A stretch of DNA of 28,834 nt from Abditibacteriota bacterium (GTDB lineage: Bacteria > Armatimonadota > UBA5829), in NCBI GenBank assembly GCA_017958015.1, contig JAGDDM010000032.1, forward strand, positions 1 through 28,834, read 5' to 3'. The first letter of the stretch is position 1, and each line of letters opens with the position of its first letter. The position numbers and the translations under genes are program-made. Positions 15,221 to 23,053 of the stretch are shown one piece after another. Below the pieces are notes generated by a model, which made no database searches, was not told the DNA's origin, and saw nothing but the letters and a program-made list of their open reading frames with translations.

Positions 15221-17059
15221 ATGAGATTCGGTAAAATCGCGGGACTTGCCGCGGCAATGTTGCTTGTGAGCGCCGTCGCGCTGTTCGCTCAGGCGGGTAC
15301 CATTTCCGCCATCGAGATAAGCGGAAACAAAAACATCAACAGCGACACCATTATGAACACCCTGGGGGTTAAGGTGGGCGACGACGCCACCGACGCCAAC
15401 ATCGACAAGGGCAGAGACTCCATTATGGCTCTGGGATATTTCAGCGTCGTGACCATCCACAGAGACAGAACGGACGCCGGAACCAAAGTTACCTACGAGG
15501 TTACGGAATACAGCAAAATCAACGACATCAAGATTGAGGGCAGCGACCCGGTTGCGCCGGAATCCCTCCTTGAGGTAATGCGCACCAAGCCCGGTCAGGT
15601 TTTGAACGACACAACCCTGAACCGGGACATCGAGGCCATCCAGACATACTACGGCGACGCGGGCTATATCGCCTACGTCACCGAGGACATCGCCGTGGAC
15701 CCGGATACCGGCGTTCTCACCGTTCCCATCCTCGTTCACAAGGTGGAGTCCGTGGAGTTTACGGGCCTTAAGAAGACGAAAGAGTACGTTCTCACCAGAG
15801 AAATGAAAACGAAACCCGGCAAGGTTTTCAACGTAAAGACCCTCCGGGAAGATATTATCGAGATTTACAATCTGGACCTCTTTGAGGACATCCAGCAGTA
15901 CCGGATTTCCCCGGGCGTTGATCCCGGCACCGTGAAGATTGTGATTCCGGTGGTGGAAAAGAAGACGGGCCGCGTGTCTTTCGGTTTGGGTTACTCCTCC
16001 AAGCAGCGTCTCATCGGTCAGGTCAGCGTTTCGGAAACCAACTTCCGGGGCAGAGGCGAGGGCCTCAACCTCCTCTTCGAGCAGGGTACCACCCAGGCCG
16101 TGGGCGGACGCTACAGCTACGAGCTGGGCTTCTTCGAGCCCTGGATCGACAAGAAGGAAACCTCCCTCAACATCAACCTCTACAACAAGATAAGATACAG
16201 ATTCTCCTCCGGTGTTTTCAGCAGCAACACCAAGAACAAAGACGACTTCTACAACGAACGCCGCAAGGGCGCGGACGTTACTTTGGGCAGACCCATAAGC
16301 GACAAGTCCGACATCTACCTCACCGCCAGAGCGGAAAACGTTGAGACCAACCCGCAGCTGCTCAGTCTCAACCTGGACAACAACCTCCTCACCATCGCTC
16401 AGGAAGGCGACGTTTACAGCGGCACCTTGAAATACGTGAGAAACACCAGAGACATCGACATCGACCCGGCGGCGGGTTCCTACGCTTCCTACGCCGTTGA
16501 GGTGGGCCACGGCGACACCACCAGATACAAACTGGTTCCCGGCCTCGACGCCGGCGGCAATCCCACCAACCTCGTAGTTCCCAGCCCCCTTGAGGGCATG
16601 TACGAGAAGTTCACCGTGGATTACAGACGCTACTTCAGCAAGGGCGGCGCCAAGACCGCGGTTAACGATAAGAGAACCACCTTTGCCGTGAGACTGCGGG
16701 CCGGTATTTCCGGCGGCGACATCCCCTTCTTCGAGCAGTTCTTTGTGGGCGGCGGCGAAAGCCTCCGGGGTTACAAGGAAGACCGGTTCTGGGGCGACAA
16801 GATGGCGGTTGCCAGTCTCGAGTTCAGAAAGCCCTTGGCTCAGTCCGTTGTGGGCGTAATCTTCTGCGACTACGGCTCCGCCTGGGGCGGCGATCCTTGG
16901 TACACCGTCGCTTCCTTCCCTCAGTCCAACGGATTTAAGGGACACTTCGGCGCGGGCCTGGGTCTTCGCATCAACACACCCATCGGCAATTTGCGTCTCG
17001 ACTACGGCCACGGCAGTGAGGGCGGAAGAACTCACTTCAGCATAGGCCACGCATTCTGA
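15221..17059 (+). CDS. bamA: Outer membrane protein assembly factor BamA (Omp85), three POTRA domains
   Basis: BamA is the outer-membrane insertase for beta-barrel proteins. The 612-residue protein has a signal peptide (about 1-25, ending AQA). Three POTRA domains follow at about 27-95, 97-170 and 173-245, each with a beta-alpha-alpha-beta-beta pattern (for example ISAIEISGNKNIN and VESVEFTGLKKTK). A C-terminal barrel starts near 250 with GRVSFGLGYSS. The diagnostic loop 6 motif is RGY at 516-518 in GGGESLRGYKED. Proteobacterial BamA has five POTRAs and about 800 residues; a three-POTRA form is typical of cyanobacteria and several other lineages. It is expressed from its own promoter with a strong Shine-Dalgarno and is followed 13 nt later by ompH, its usual partner. 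Confidence 0.95.
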   Translation: MRFGKIAGLAAAMLLVSAVALFAQAGTISAIEISGNKNINSDTIMNTLGVKVGDDATDANIDKGRDSIMALGYFSVVTIHRDRTDAGTKVTYEVTEYSKINDIKIEGSDPVAPESLLEVMRTKPGQVLNDTTLNRDIEAIQTYYGDAGYIAYVTEDIAVDPDTGVLTVPILVHKVESVEFTGLKKTKEYVLTREMKTKPGKVFNVKTLREDIIEIYNLDLFEDIQQYRISPGVDPGTVKIVIPVVEKKTGRVSFGLGYSSKQRLIGQVSVSETNFRGRGEGLNLLFEQGTTQAVGGRYSYELGFFEPWIDKKETSLNINLYNKIRYRFSSGVFSSNTKNKDDFYNERRKGADVTLGRPISDKSDIYLTARAENVETNPQLLSLNLDNNLLTIAQEGDVYSGTLKYVRNTRDIDIDPAAGSYASYAVEVGHGDTTRYKLVPGLDAGGNPTNLVVPSPLEGMYEKFTVDYRRYFSKGGAKTAVNDKRTTFAVRLRAGISGGDIPFFEQFFVGGGESLRGYKEDRFWGDKMAVASLEFRKPLAQSVVGVIFCDYGSAWGGDPWYTVASFPQSNGFKGHFGAGLGLRINTPIGNLRLDYGHGSEGGRTHFSIGHAF

Positions 17060-17072
17060 AAGGAAACACACA

Positions 17073-17696
17073 ATGAAAACAACCAAATTCATCATCGCTT
17101 CTCTGCTCCTCATGTTGGCGGCGGCGTCCTCCTTCGCTCAGGACGCTTCCAAGGTGGGAGTTATCGACAGCGCCAAGGTCATCGCCGAGGCCCCTCGGTT
17201 TAAGCAGTATCAGGAAGAGGTTGAGGCTCTTTATAAGGACCTGTCCCTGAAGCTGGATGTCCGCAGTCAGAACCTCATGCTCACCGACGCGGAAGTAAAA
17301 GAACTCATCGACCTTAAGGCCAAGGCCGAGCCCACCGACGCGGAAAAGGCCAGAATGGCCGAGCTCACCCAGATCGAAAACGGCAGAGACGCCGAACTGA
17401 AGGAACTTCAGAGCACCGCCGAACTCAAAGATGACAAGAAGGCCCGGTTGAAAGAGCTTCAGGACATCGAACAGCAGTCCAAGGATACCGGCAAGGCGCT
17501 GGCCGAGGATTACGAAAACCAGCTCCGCACCAAGCAGAACGACATTCAGGCTCAGGTGGAAAAGGACATGGTTGAGGCCGCCACCAAGATTGCCGGCGAG
17601 AAGGGACTCACCCTTATTCTTCTGAAGAACTCCGTCGTTTTCGGCGGCGTGGACATCACCGAAGATATGATAAAGGCTCTGGACAGAAAGAGCTGA
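17073..17696 (+). CDS. ompH: OmpH/Skp-family periplasmic chaperone with duplicated coiled coil
   Basis: Skp/OmpH trimers hold unfolded outer-membrane proteins in the periplasm on their way to BamA. The 207-residue protein has a signal peptide (about 1-22, ending SFAQ), the family N-terminal strand VGVIDSAKVIAEAPRFK, a long charged helical region, and a C-terminal stretch (AATKIAGEKGLTLILLKNSVVFGGVDIT) matching the body domain. It is longer than the usual 160 or so residues because residues 77-107 and 108-138 are a tandem duplication in the helical arm (13 of 31 identical). AAAGGA lies nine bases before the start. The bamA-ompH-lpxD order is widely conserved; here one extra gene separates ompH from lpxD. 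Confidence 0.93.
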   Translation: MKTTKFIIASLLLMLAAASSFAQDASKVGVIDSAKVIAEAPRFKQYQEEVEALYKDLSLKLDVRSQNLMLTDAEVKELIDLKAKAEPTDAEKARMAELTQIENGRDAELKELQSTAELKDDKKARLKELQDIEQQSKDTGKALAEDYENQLRTKQNDIQAQVEKDMVEAATKIAGEKGLTLILLKNSVVFGGVDITEDMIKALDRKS

Positions 17697-17718
17697 TAAA
17701 AAAGGATCGGCGTCCGTT

Positions 17719-18795
17719 ATGCGAATGGCGATACCCGGAATACTTATATTACTGCTACTCCTCGGCGTCGGACTCTATTTGAGGGACACGGTTCTCAAGG
17801 AACAGCCCCTGCCGGAGTCCGCGCCCGAGGTTGTGTACGTTAATATGGATAAACTTGCGGCGCAGGCGCCTCAAAACGCTTACGCCGCCGTGTCGCATAA
17901 AAACACCCTGCGGCACAGAGAGTTTATTTCCGAAATCGCCCGCAGGAACCAAAACATGCCCGTGCCCGGAATAAGCGGTTACAAAGTCCCGGTGCCGGAC
18001 TACGGCAAACTGCGGAAAGTGTTCGCCGAGGACGAGAAAGACCGAATCCGTCAGGCTCTGGGCGAGCTGGCGGACAGGCGGGAAGCGGCGTTGGAGCTGC
18101 GCTGTACCGATCTTCGCACCGTGCTCATGCGGAATCAGCGGAACCGGGCGGAGTCGGAAATTTTCACCATTCGGCAGGACACCGCGGAACGGCTGCGGCA
18201 AATCGCGGACAGCTACACCGCCGCCCAGATTAACGCCGAGATGAAGCTGGCTTCCGTTTCCCTTCGGAAAAACGATTTGGACGACCCGAATCTGCCGGAG
18301 CGGATAGAGTTTTACAAAGCGGAACTTGAGCGGATAAAGAAAGAAAGAGACGCGGCCCTTGCCGCCGCGGAAACGGATATGGAGGAGAAGGTCAGAGATT
18401 CTTTCAACGCCCTCATGGCGGAGGTTGACTCCGACGTTTCGGAATACGAAAGGGCGGAATTGGCGGAGATTCTCCGGTCCAACCGGGAGGCCGAAGAGAT
18501 AATGACTTCGGAAATCCACAAATTGGCGGACCCGAAGAGTTTCGGCATTTCATTGGGCGAGATAGAAAAGCTCCCCATGTACCGTCCCGCGGTCTCGACG
18601 GCGAAGATAAACGACACCACCGACGAGATACGGGCCCGGATAAGAAGAGATTTGGAACGAGCCGTAAAAATCAGAGCGGCGAAGGAAAACCTGACGGTGA
18701 CCTTCGACAAATCGAAATCAGACAAAGACTACACGAAGCATTTCGCGGAGGAAATATTCAAACCTCTCGTTGATGCCCCGCGGAGCGATACATGA
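17719..18795 (+). CDS. Membrane-anchored coiled-coil protein of unknown function
   Basis: I do not recognise a family. The 358-residue product has an N-terminal hydrophobic segment (about 5-21, very leucine-rich) with no clear cleavage site, so it is probably anchored in the inner membrane with the rest in the periplasm. Most of the remainder is highly charged and helical: residues 115-185 and 200-280 look like coiled coil rich in Glu, Arg and Ala. The early segment EVVYVNMDKLAAQAPQ recalls the VGVIDSAKVIAEAP start of OmpH-type chaperones, so it could be a distant second Skp-like protein; this is only a suggestion. AAAGGA lies 12 bases before the ATG; a second ATG six bases later is possible. 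Its stop overlaps lpxD (ATGA). Confidence 0.75.
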   Translation: MRMAIPGILILLLLLGVGLYLRDTVLKEQPLPESAPEVVYVNMDKLAAQAPQNAYAAVSHKNTLRHREFISEIARRNQNMPVPGISGYKVPVPDYGKLRKVFAEDEKDRIRQALGELADRREAALELRCTDLRTVLMRNQRNRAESEIFTIRQDTAERLRQIADSYTAAQINAEMKLASVSLRKNDLDDPNLPERIEFYKAELERIKKERDAALAAAETDMEEKVRDSFNALMAEVDSDVSEYERAELAEILRSNREAEEIMTSEIHKLADPKSFGISLGEIEKLPMYRPAVSTAKINDTTDEIRARIRRDLERAVKIRAAKENLTVTFDKSKSDKDYTKHFAEEIFKPLVDAPRSDT

Positions 18796-19832
18796 AAATA
18801 TCCGTAAAAGAACTGGCCGAAATAATAGGCGGAGAGGTCATCGGCGACGGCAGCCTTCTTATCGAGGGGCTTGCCGGAGTGGAGGATGCCCGGGAAGGAA
18901 CCGCCGTTTTCGCCGAGAACGAAAAATACCTGACCCTGGCGGCGGGTTCCGACGCGTCCTGCGTCATACTGCCCGAAAGTCTGGCGAAGGACTGCGGCAA
19001 AACACTCATAGCGGTGAAGAACATGGTTCTCGCCAACGCCGCGGCTCTTAAACGCTTCGATAAGCCCTCGCGAGACCCCAAGGCGGGGATTCATCCCACC
19101 GCCGTAATCGAGGAGGGGGCGAAGCTGGGCGAGAACGTGGCCGTGGGCGCCCGGTGCTTCATAGCCGCCGACGCGGTAATCGGCAACAACTGCGTTCTCT
19201 ACCCCGGAGTCTACGCGGGACCCCGCAGCGTTGTGGGAGATGACTGCGTTCTGCACCCGAATGTTGTTTTGTACGGCGATTTGACCCTGGGCGACAGAGT
19301 GGTCATTCACGGCGGCGCCGTCATAGGCGCCGACGGATTCGGCTACGGCGCCGGACCGGAGGGCCCGGTTAAACTGCCCCACATCGGCACGGTCGAGATA
19401 GGAAACGACGCCGAAATCGGCGCCAACTCCACCGTAGACCGGGGCAAGATGGGAGCCACCGTCATCGGTCACCACACCAAGATAGACAACCTGGTTCATA
19501 TCGCCCACAACTGCAAAATAGGCAACTACTGCCTCGTGGCGGCCCAAACCGGAGTGGCCGGAAGTTCGGTCCTGGAGAACGGAGTGACGCTGGCCGCCCA
19601 GGTTGGTATAGCCGACCACGTAAGAATCGGCGCCGGGGCCGTAATGGCCGCCAGAAGCGCCACCGTAAGCGATATTGAGGCTAAGACGGTTATGCTTGGC
19701 TATCCTCCCAATCCCATTCGGGAAGAACAGAGGATAAGGGCCTTCGTAAAGCGTCTGCCTCAGACAATGGAACGAATACGCGCCATGGAAAAAGAATTGG
19801 CGGCGATAAAGGAAAAGGAATCCGAGGATTGA
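18792..19832 (+). CDS. lpxD: UDP-3-O-(3-hydroxyacyl)glucosamine N-acyltransferase LpxD
   Basis: LpxD adds the second hydroxyacyl chain, from hydroxyacyl-ACP, to the 2-amino group of UDP-3-O-acylglucosamine in lipid A synthesis. The 346-residue protein has the N-terminal uridine-binding domain (about 1-100), a left-handed beta helix of hexapeptide repeats (about 103-310) and a C-terminal helix (RIRAFVKRLPQTMERIRAME). The catalytic histidine is His239 in HIAHNC, the same number as in E. coli. GADGFGY (about 179-185) is also characteristic. The start overlaps the previous stop (ATGA) and the stop overlaps the lpxC start (TTGA). It acts in the cytoplasm as a trimer. Confidence 0.96.
   Translation: MKISVKELAEIIGGEVIGDGSLLIEGLAGVEDAREGTAVFAENEKYLTLAAGSDASCVILPESLAKDCGKTLIAVKNMVLANAAALKRFDKPSRDPKAGIHPTAVIEEGAKLGENVAVGARCFIAADAVIGNNCVLYPGVYAGPRSVVGDDCVLHPNVVLYGDLTLGDRVVIHGGAVIGADGFGYGAGPEGPVKLPHIGTVEIGNDAEIGANSTVDRGKMGATVIGHHTKIDNLVHIAHNCKIGNYCLVAAQTGVAGSSVLENGVTLAAQVGIADHVRIGAGAVMAARSATVSDIEAKTVMLGYPPNPIREEQRIRAFVKRLPQTMERIRAMEKELAAIKEKESED
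19813..19820 (+). promoter_or_regulatory. Ribosome binding site supporting a TTG start for lpxC
   Basis: AAAAGGAA inside the last codons of lpxD, eight bases before the TTG at 19829. No ATG near the true LpxC N-terminus is available, so this decides the start. Confidence 0.55.
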
Positions 19833-20659
19833 ACGGCAATCTCCAGAAGACTCTCTCTCGGGAAATAATCACCGAGGGCATCGGCCTCCACAGCGGACAG
19901 AAAACCTCGGTGCGGATAATGCCCGCGCCGGAAGATACCGGAATAGTGTTCCTCGACGGGGACACGCCCGTTCACGCCGCGGCGGAGAACGTAAGCGACA
20001 CCCGCAGGGGAACAACTCTCTCCGAAAACGGCTCCACCGTGCGCACCATCGAACACCTTATGGCGGCCCTCGCCGGATGCGGGGTGGACAACGCCTTCGC
20101 GGAGGTTATGGGCCCCGAGATTCCCATTAACGACGGCAGCGCGAAGAAGTTCGCGGAGGACATATCCGCGGCGGTGGTGTGTCAGTCAAAGCCCAAGGAT
20201 ATAAGGACTCTGACGGAGCCCCTTTATGTGGTTGACGGCTCATCCCTTATTATCGCGCTCCCTTCGGACACCCTTTCCTTTACCTATGTTCTGGATTACG
20301 ACCATCCCATGATAGGCAAGCAGCTCAGCCGCTTCGCCCCGAGGGAAGACGACTTTTTGACGGAGCTGGCCCCGGCGAGGACCTTCTGTCTCTACGAAGA
20401 GGTGGCTGTGCTCCTTGAGAGACATCTGGCGCTTGGCGGCAGTCTCGACAACGCCATTGTTATATGGCGGGACAAAATGAGCGCCGAATTGCGCTATCCC
20501 AACGAGCTTGCCCGGCACAAGGTGCTGGATATGCTCGGCGACTTTTCACTCTGCGGAAACTTCACCGCGGAGATTATATCCGTTAAGGCGGGCCACACCC
20601 AAAACGCGGCGATGACCCGAAAAATCAGCGCGGCTCTGCGCCGCGGTTCGGAGGCATAA
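19829..20659 (+). CDS. lpxC: UDP-3-O-acyl-N-acetylglucosamine deacetylase LpxC
   Basis: LpxC is the zinc deacetylase that makes the committed step of lipid A synthesis. The 276 residues include QKTLSREIITEGIGLHSG at the N-terminus, the zinc histidine His76 preceded by catalytic Glu75 in TIEHLMAAL, PEIPINDGSA, the second zinc pair His230 and Asp234 in RHKVLD, and the catalytic His256 in AGHTQN. Translation appears to start at TTG (19829), overlapping the lpxD stop as TTGA; the first in-frame ATG would delete the conserved N-terminus. A weak, coupled start may be one way of limiting expression, since LpxC level controls LPS flux in known systems; that is inference. It is followed directly by fabZ, with which it is fused in some phyla. 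Confidence 0.95.
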   Translation: MNGNLQKTLSREIITEGIGLHSGQKTSVRIMPAPEDTGIVFLDGDTPVHAAAENVSDTRRGTTLSENGSTVRTIEHLMAALAGCGVDNAFAEVMGPEIPINDGSAKKFAEDISAAVVCQSKPKDIRTLTEPLYVVDGSSLIIALPSDTLSFTYVLDYDHPMIGKQLSRFAPREDDFLTELAPARTFCLYEEVAVLLERHLALGGSLDNAIVIWRDKMSAELRYPNELARHKVLDMLGDFSLCGNFTAEIISVKAGHTQNAAMTRKISAALRRGSEA

Positions 20660-20665
20660 TAAAAA

Positions 20666-21094
20666 ATGATGGATGTTGAACAGATTCGCGGGGTTCTTCC
20701 CCACAGATATCCTTTCCTTTTGGTTGACAAGATTCTGGAAGTTGTTCCGGGAAAGAGCGCCAAAGGCTACAAAAACGTAACGATTAACGAGGAGTTCTTC
20801 CAAGGACACTTCCCCGGCCACGCGGTTATGCCCGGAGTCCTTATTCTGGAGTCCATGGCCCAGGTGGCGGGAGTTCTCCTTCTCTCCTGCACCGGCAACA
20901 GCGGCAAGCTGGCTCTTTTCGCCGGTATGGAAAAAGTAAGATTCAGAAATCCGGTTTTGCCCGGCGACGTTTTGACCACGGAAGTGGAGGTTACATGCAT
21001 CCGGGGTTCCATGGCCAAAGTGAAGGCCGTCAGCACCGTCGGCGACAAAACCGCGGCGGAAGGTGAGTTCACCTTCGTTTTGGCGGAGAAGTAA
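20666..21094 (+). CDS. fabZ: 3-hydroxyacyl-ACP dehydratase FabZ
   Basis: FabZ dehydrates 3-hydroxyacyl-ACP in fatty acid elongation and competes with LpxA and LpxD for that substrate, so it balances phospholipid against lipid A. The 142-residue hot-dog-fold protein has LPHRYPFLLVDKI at the N-terminus and the catalytic pair His48 and Glu62 in GHFPGHAVMPGVLILESMAQ, with the spacing of the family. GGAGG (20650-20654) precedes tandem start codons; the ATG at 20666 or the one three bases later could be used. It sits between lpxC and lpxA as in many diderms. Confidence 0.96.
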   Translation: MMDVEQIRGVLPHRYPFLLVDKILEVVPGKSAKGYKNVTINEEFFQGHFPGHAVMPGVLILESMAQVAGVLLLSCTGNSGKLALFAGMEKVRFRNPVLPGDVLTTEVEVTCIRGSMAKVKAVSTVGDKTAAEGEFTFVLAEK

Positions 21095-21096
21095 TT

Positions 21097-21891
21097 ATGA
21101 GCGAAAACAAAACCGTAATTCACCCCACGGCGATTTTGGATCCCTCCGTCGAACTGGGCGAGGGCGTCTATATCGGCCCCTACTGCGTAATAGGCGAGAA
21201 CGTTAAGATCGGCGACGGCTGCGTTCTCGAATCCCACGTAACAATAAAGTGCAACACGGAGCTGGGCAAGAACAACAAACTCTCTCCCTGCGTGGCTCTG
21301 GGAGGCGATCCCCAGGACTACGGCTACAGCGGCGAGCCCACCTTCGTTAAGATAGGCGACAACAACATCCTGCGGGAGTTCGTCACCGTCCACAGAGCCA
21401 GCGGCGAGGGCAAAACCACCCTTGTGGGCAGCAACAGCATGATTATGGCATATTCCCATGTGGCCCATAACTGTGTCATCGGCGACTTCGTCACCATAGC
21501 CAATTACGCCGGTCTCTGCGGCCACGTCCACATCGAGGACAAGGCCGTCATCGGCGGCCTCAGCGGCATCCACCAGAACGCCACCGTGGGCACCATGGCC
21601 ATGATCGGCGGCTGCGCCAGAGTAAACGTGGACGTTCCGCCTTATTCCAAGGTGGGCGGCAGTCCCCTTGAGGTTCACGGCGCCAACGTCATCGCCATGC
21701 GCAGACACGGCGTGTCTCCCGAGGCTCGAAAAGAGGTTAAGGAGACCATCGAGGAAGTGTTCTGCATGCGCAAGTCAAGAGACGCGGCGCTGGCGGAGAT
21801 TGAGGCCAAGGGCTTCGGTTCCCCCGAATACCTCCACCTTGTGGATTTCATCAAAAAAATGAGAGCGGGCGACAACGGCCGTCAGAGATAA
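21097..21891 (+). CDS. lpxA: UDP-N-acetylglucosamine acyltransferase LpxA
   Basis: LpxA transfers a 3-hydroxyacyl chain from ACP to the 3-OH of UDP-GlcNAc, the first step of lipid A synthesis. The 264 residues match the family length. The N-terminus IHPTAILDP opens the left-handed beta helix; GGDPQD is near residue 69, ILREFVTVHRAS near 90, and the catalytic histidine is His124 in SHVAHNC. The C-terminal helical domain begins around residue 195 with NVIAMRRHGVS. The gene follows fabZ by 2 nt and precedes lpxB by 1 nt. In many non-proteobacterial diderms lpxI sits between lpxA and lpxB; here it does not. Confidence 0.97.
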   Translation: MSENKTVIHPTAILDPSVELGEGVYIGPYCVIGENVKIGDGCVLESHVTIKCNTELGKNNKLSPCVALGGDPQDYGYSGEPTFVKIGDNNILREFVTVHRASGEGKTTLVGSNSMIMAYSHVAHNCVIGDFVTIANYAGLCGHVHIEDKAVIGGLSGIHQNATVGTMAMIGGCARVNVDVPPYSKVGGSPLEVHGANVIAMRRHGVSPEARKEVKETIEEVFCMRKSRDAALAEIEAKGFGSPEYLHLVDFIKKMRAGDNGRQR

Positions 21892-21892
21892 T

Positions 21893-23053
21893 ATGGCTCC
21901 CAAAGTCGTTCTCTCCGCCGGAGAAACTTCCGGGGATATAAACGGCGCCGCTTTGGCGCGGGAACTTAAAAAAATCATACCCGGCGTCTCTTTTAAGGGC
22001 GCCGGGGGATTTGCCATGAAAGAGGCGGGGGTTGACCTGTTGGTCCTTACCGAAGGTCTCAGCACCATCGGCGTGGCGGAGGCTCTGAAGATTCTCCCCA
22101 AAACTCTTCGGCTCTATTATAAAATGCGGCGGCATCTGTCGGAGGAGACTCCCGACCTGTTCGTTCCCATAGACGCGGGCGCCTTTAACGTACGCCTTGC
22201 CCGTCTGGCGAAAGAAAAGGGCGCGAAGGTCATATATTACTTCCCGCCGTCCTCCTGGCGGAAACACCTGAAAAATCCGGCAATGTTGGCGCCGGTTGTG
22301 GACCATGTGATAACTCCTTTCCCCTGGTCGAGAGACATTCTCCGGAGCGGCGGCATCGACGCCCACTTCTTGGGTCATCCCCTTTTGGATGTGGCGGTGC
22401 CCACCCTGACACGAAGCGAGTTTAAGCGCAAATACGGCTTCGACGAGTCGAAGAAACTTGTGGGTATTCTCCCGGGAAGCAGGGGTCACGAGATAAAGTG
22501 CCACACCGGGGAAATGCTGAAGGCGGCGGAGATTGTGAACCGGGAAGTGCCCGCGGAGTTCGTTGTTTGTCTCGGCTCAAAGGGAAACTTGGCGGAGACG
22601 GAAGTCGCGAAGTTCCGGAAAAACCACCCGGACCTTGTCGTGAAGTGCCTGCGGGGCGAGACCTACAACGCCATGGCGGCGAGCGACTACCTTTTCGCCT
22701 GTTCCGGCACGGCCACCTTGGAAGCGGCCGTAATAGGCACTCCCATGGTGATTGTCTACGGCGGCACCGCGGTGATGTTTATCGAACGGGTGTTCCGCCC
22801 GGGAGCCGTGGAACGGTTTGTGGGCATGCCCAATATCGTGGCCGACAGAATGATTTGTCCGGAGCTTCTGGGCAGGGACGTTACGGCGGAGAATATGGCC
22901 GACCGCTGTCTGGAGCTTTTCCGAAACAAAGACGGATACGAGGAAACGAAGGAGGCCTTAAGGGGCGTCCGGGCGGTGCTGGGTGAACCCGGCGCTGTGC
23001 GTCGAAGCGCGGAACTCATTGCCGAGCTCGGCGGCTTTAAGGTAAGTAATTAA
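21893..23053 (+). CDS. lpxB: Lipid A disaccharide synthase LpxB
   Basis: LpxB, a membrane-associated GT19 glycosyltransferase, joins UDP-2,3-diacylglucosamine to lipid X, forming the disaccharide. The 386 residues show SAGETSGDINGA (8-19), FVPIDAGAFN with Asp94 at the position of the catalytic E. coli Asp98, FLGHPLLD, GILPGSRGHEI, and SGTATLEAA from residue 271. One motif is unusual: the normal HYVSPSVWAW is replaced by YYFPPSSWRK, and the second Asp of IDAPDFN is Ala97. This marks a divergent branch, not necessarily an inactive one. No strong Shine-Dalgarno precedes the ATG, which lies 1 nt after the lpxA stop, so translation probably relies on reinitiation. Confidence 0.92.
   Translation: MAPKVVLSAGETSGDINGAALARELKKIIPGVSFKGAGGFAMKEAGVDLLVLTEGLSTIGVAEALKILPKTLRLYYKMRRHLSEETPDLFVPIDAGAFNVRLARLAKEKGAKVIYYFPPSSWRKHLKNPAMLAPVVDHVITPFPWSRDILRSGGIDAHFLGHPLLDVAVPTLTRSEFKRKYGFDESKKLVGILPGSRGHEIKCHTGEMLKAAEIVNREVPAEFVVCLGSKGNLAETEVAKFRKNHPDLVVKCLRGETYNAMAASDYLFACSGTATLEAAVIGTPMVIVYGGTAVMFIERVFRPGAVERFVGMPNIVADRMICPELLGRDVTAENMADRCLELFRNKDGYEETKEALRGVRAVLGEPGAVRRSAELIAELGGFKVSN

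Noticed and set aside
15035..17113. Open frame of 692 codons on the minus strand across bamA
   Set aside because: Antisense shadow of bamA with no start context and low-complexity composition; bamA itself has a promoter, a strong ribosome binding site and full domain structure.
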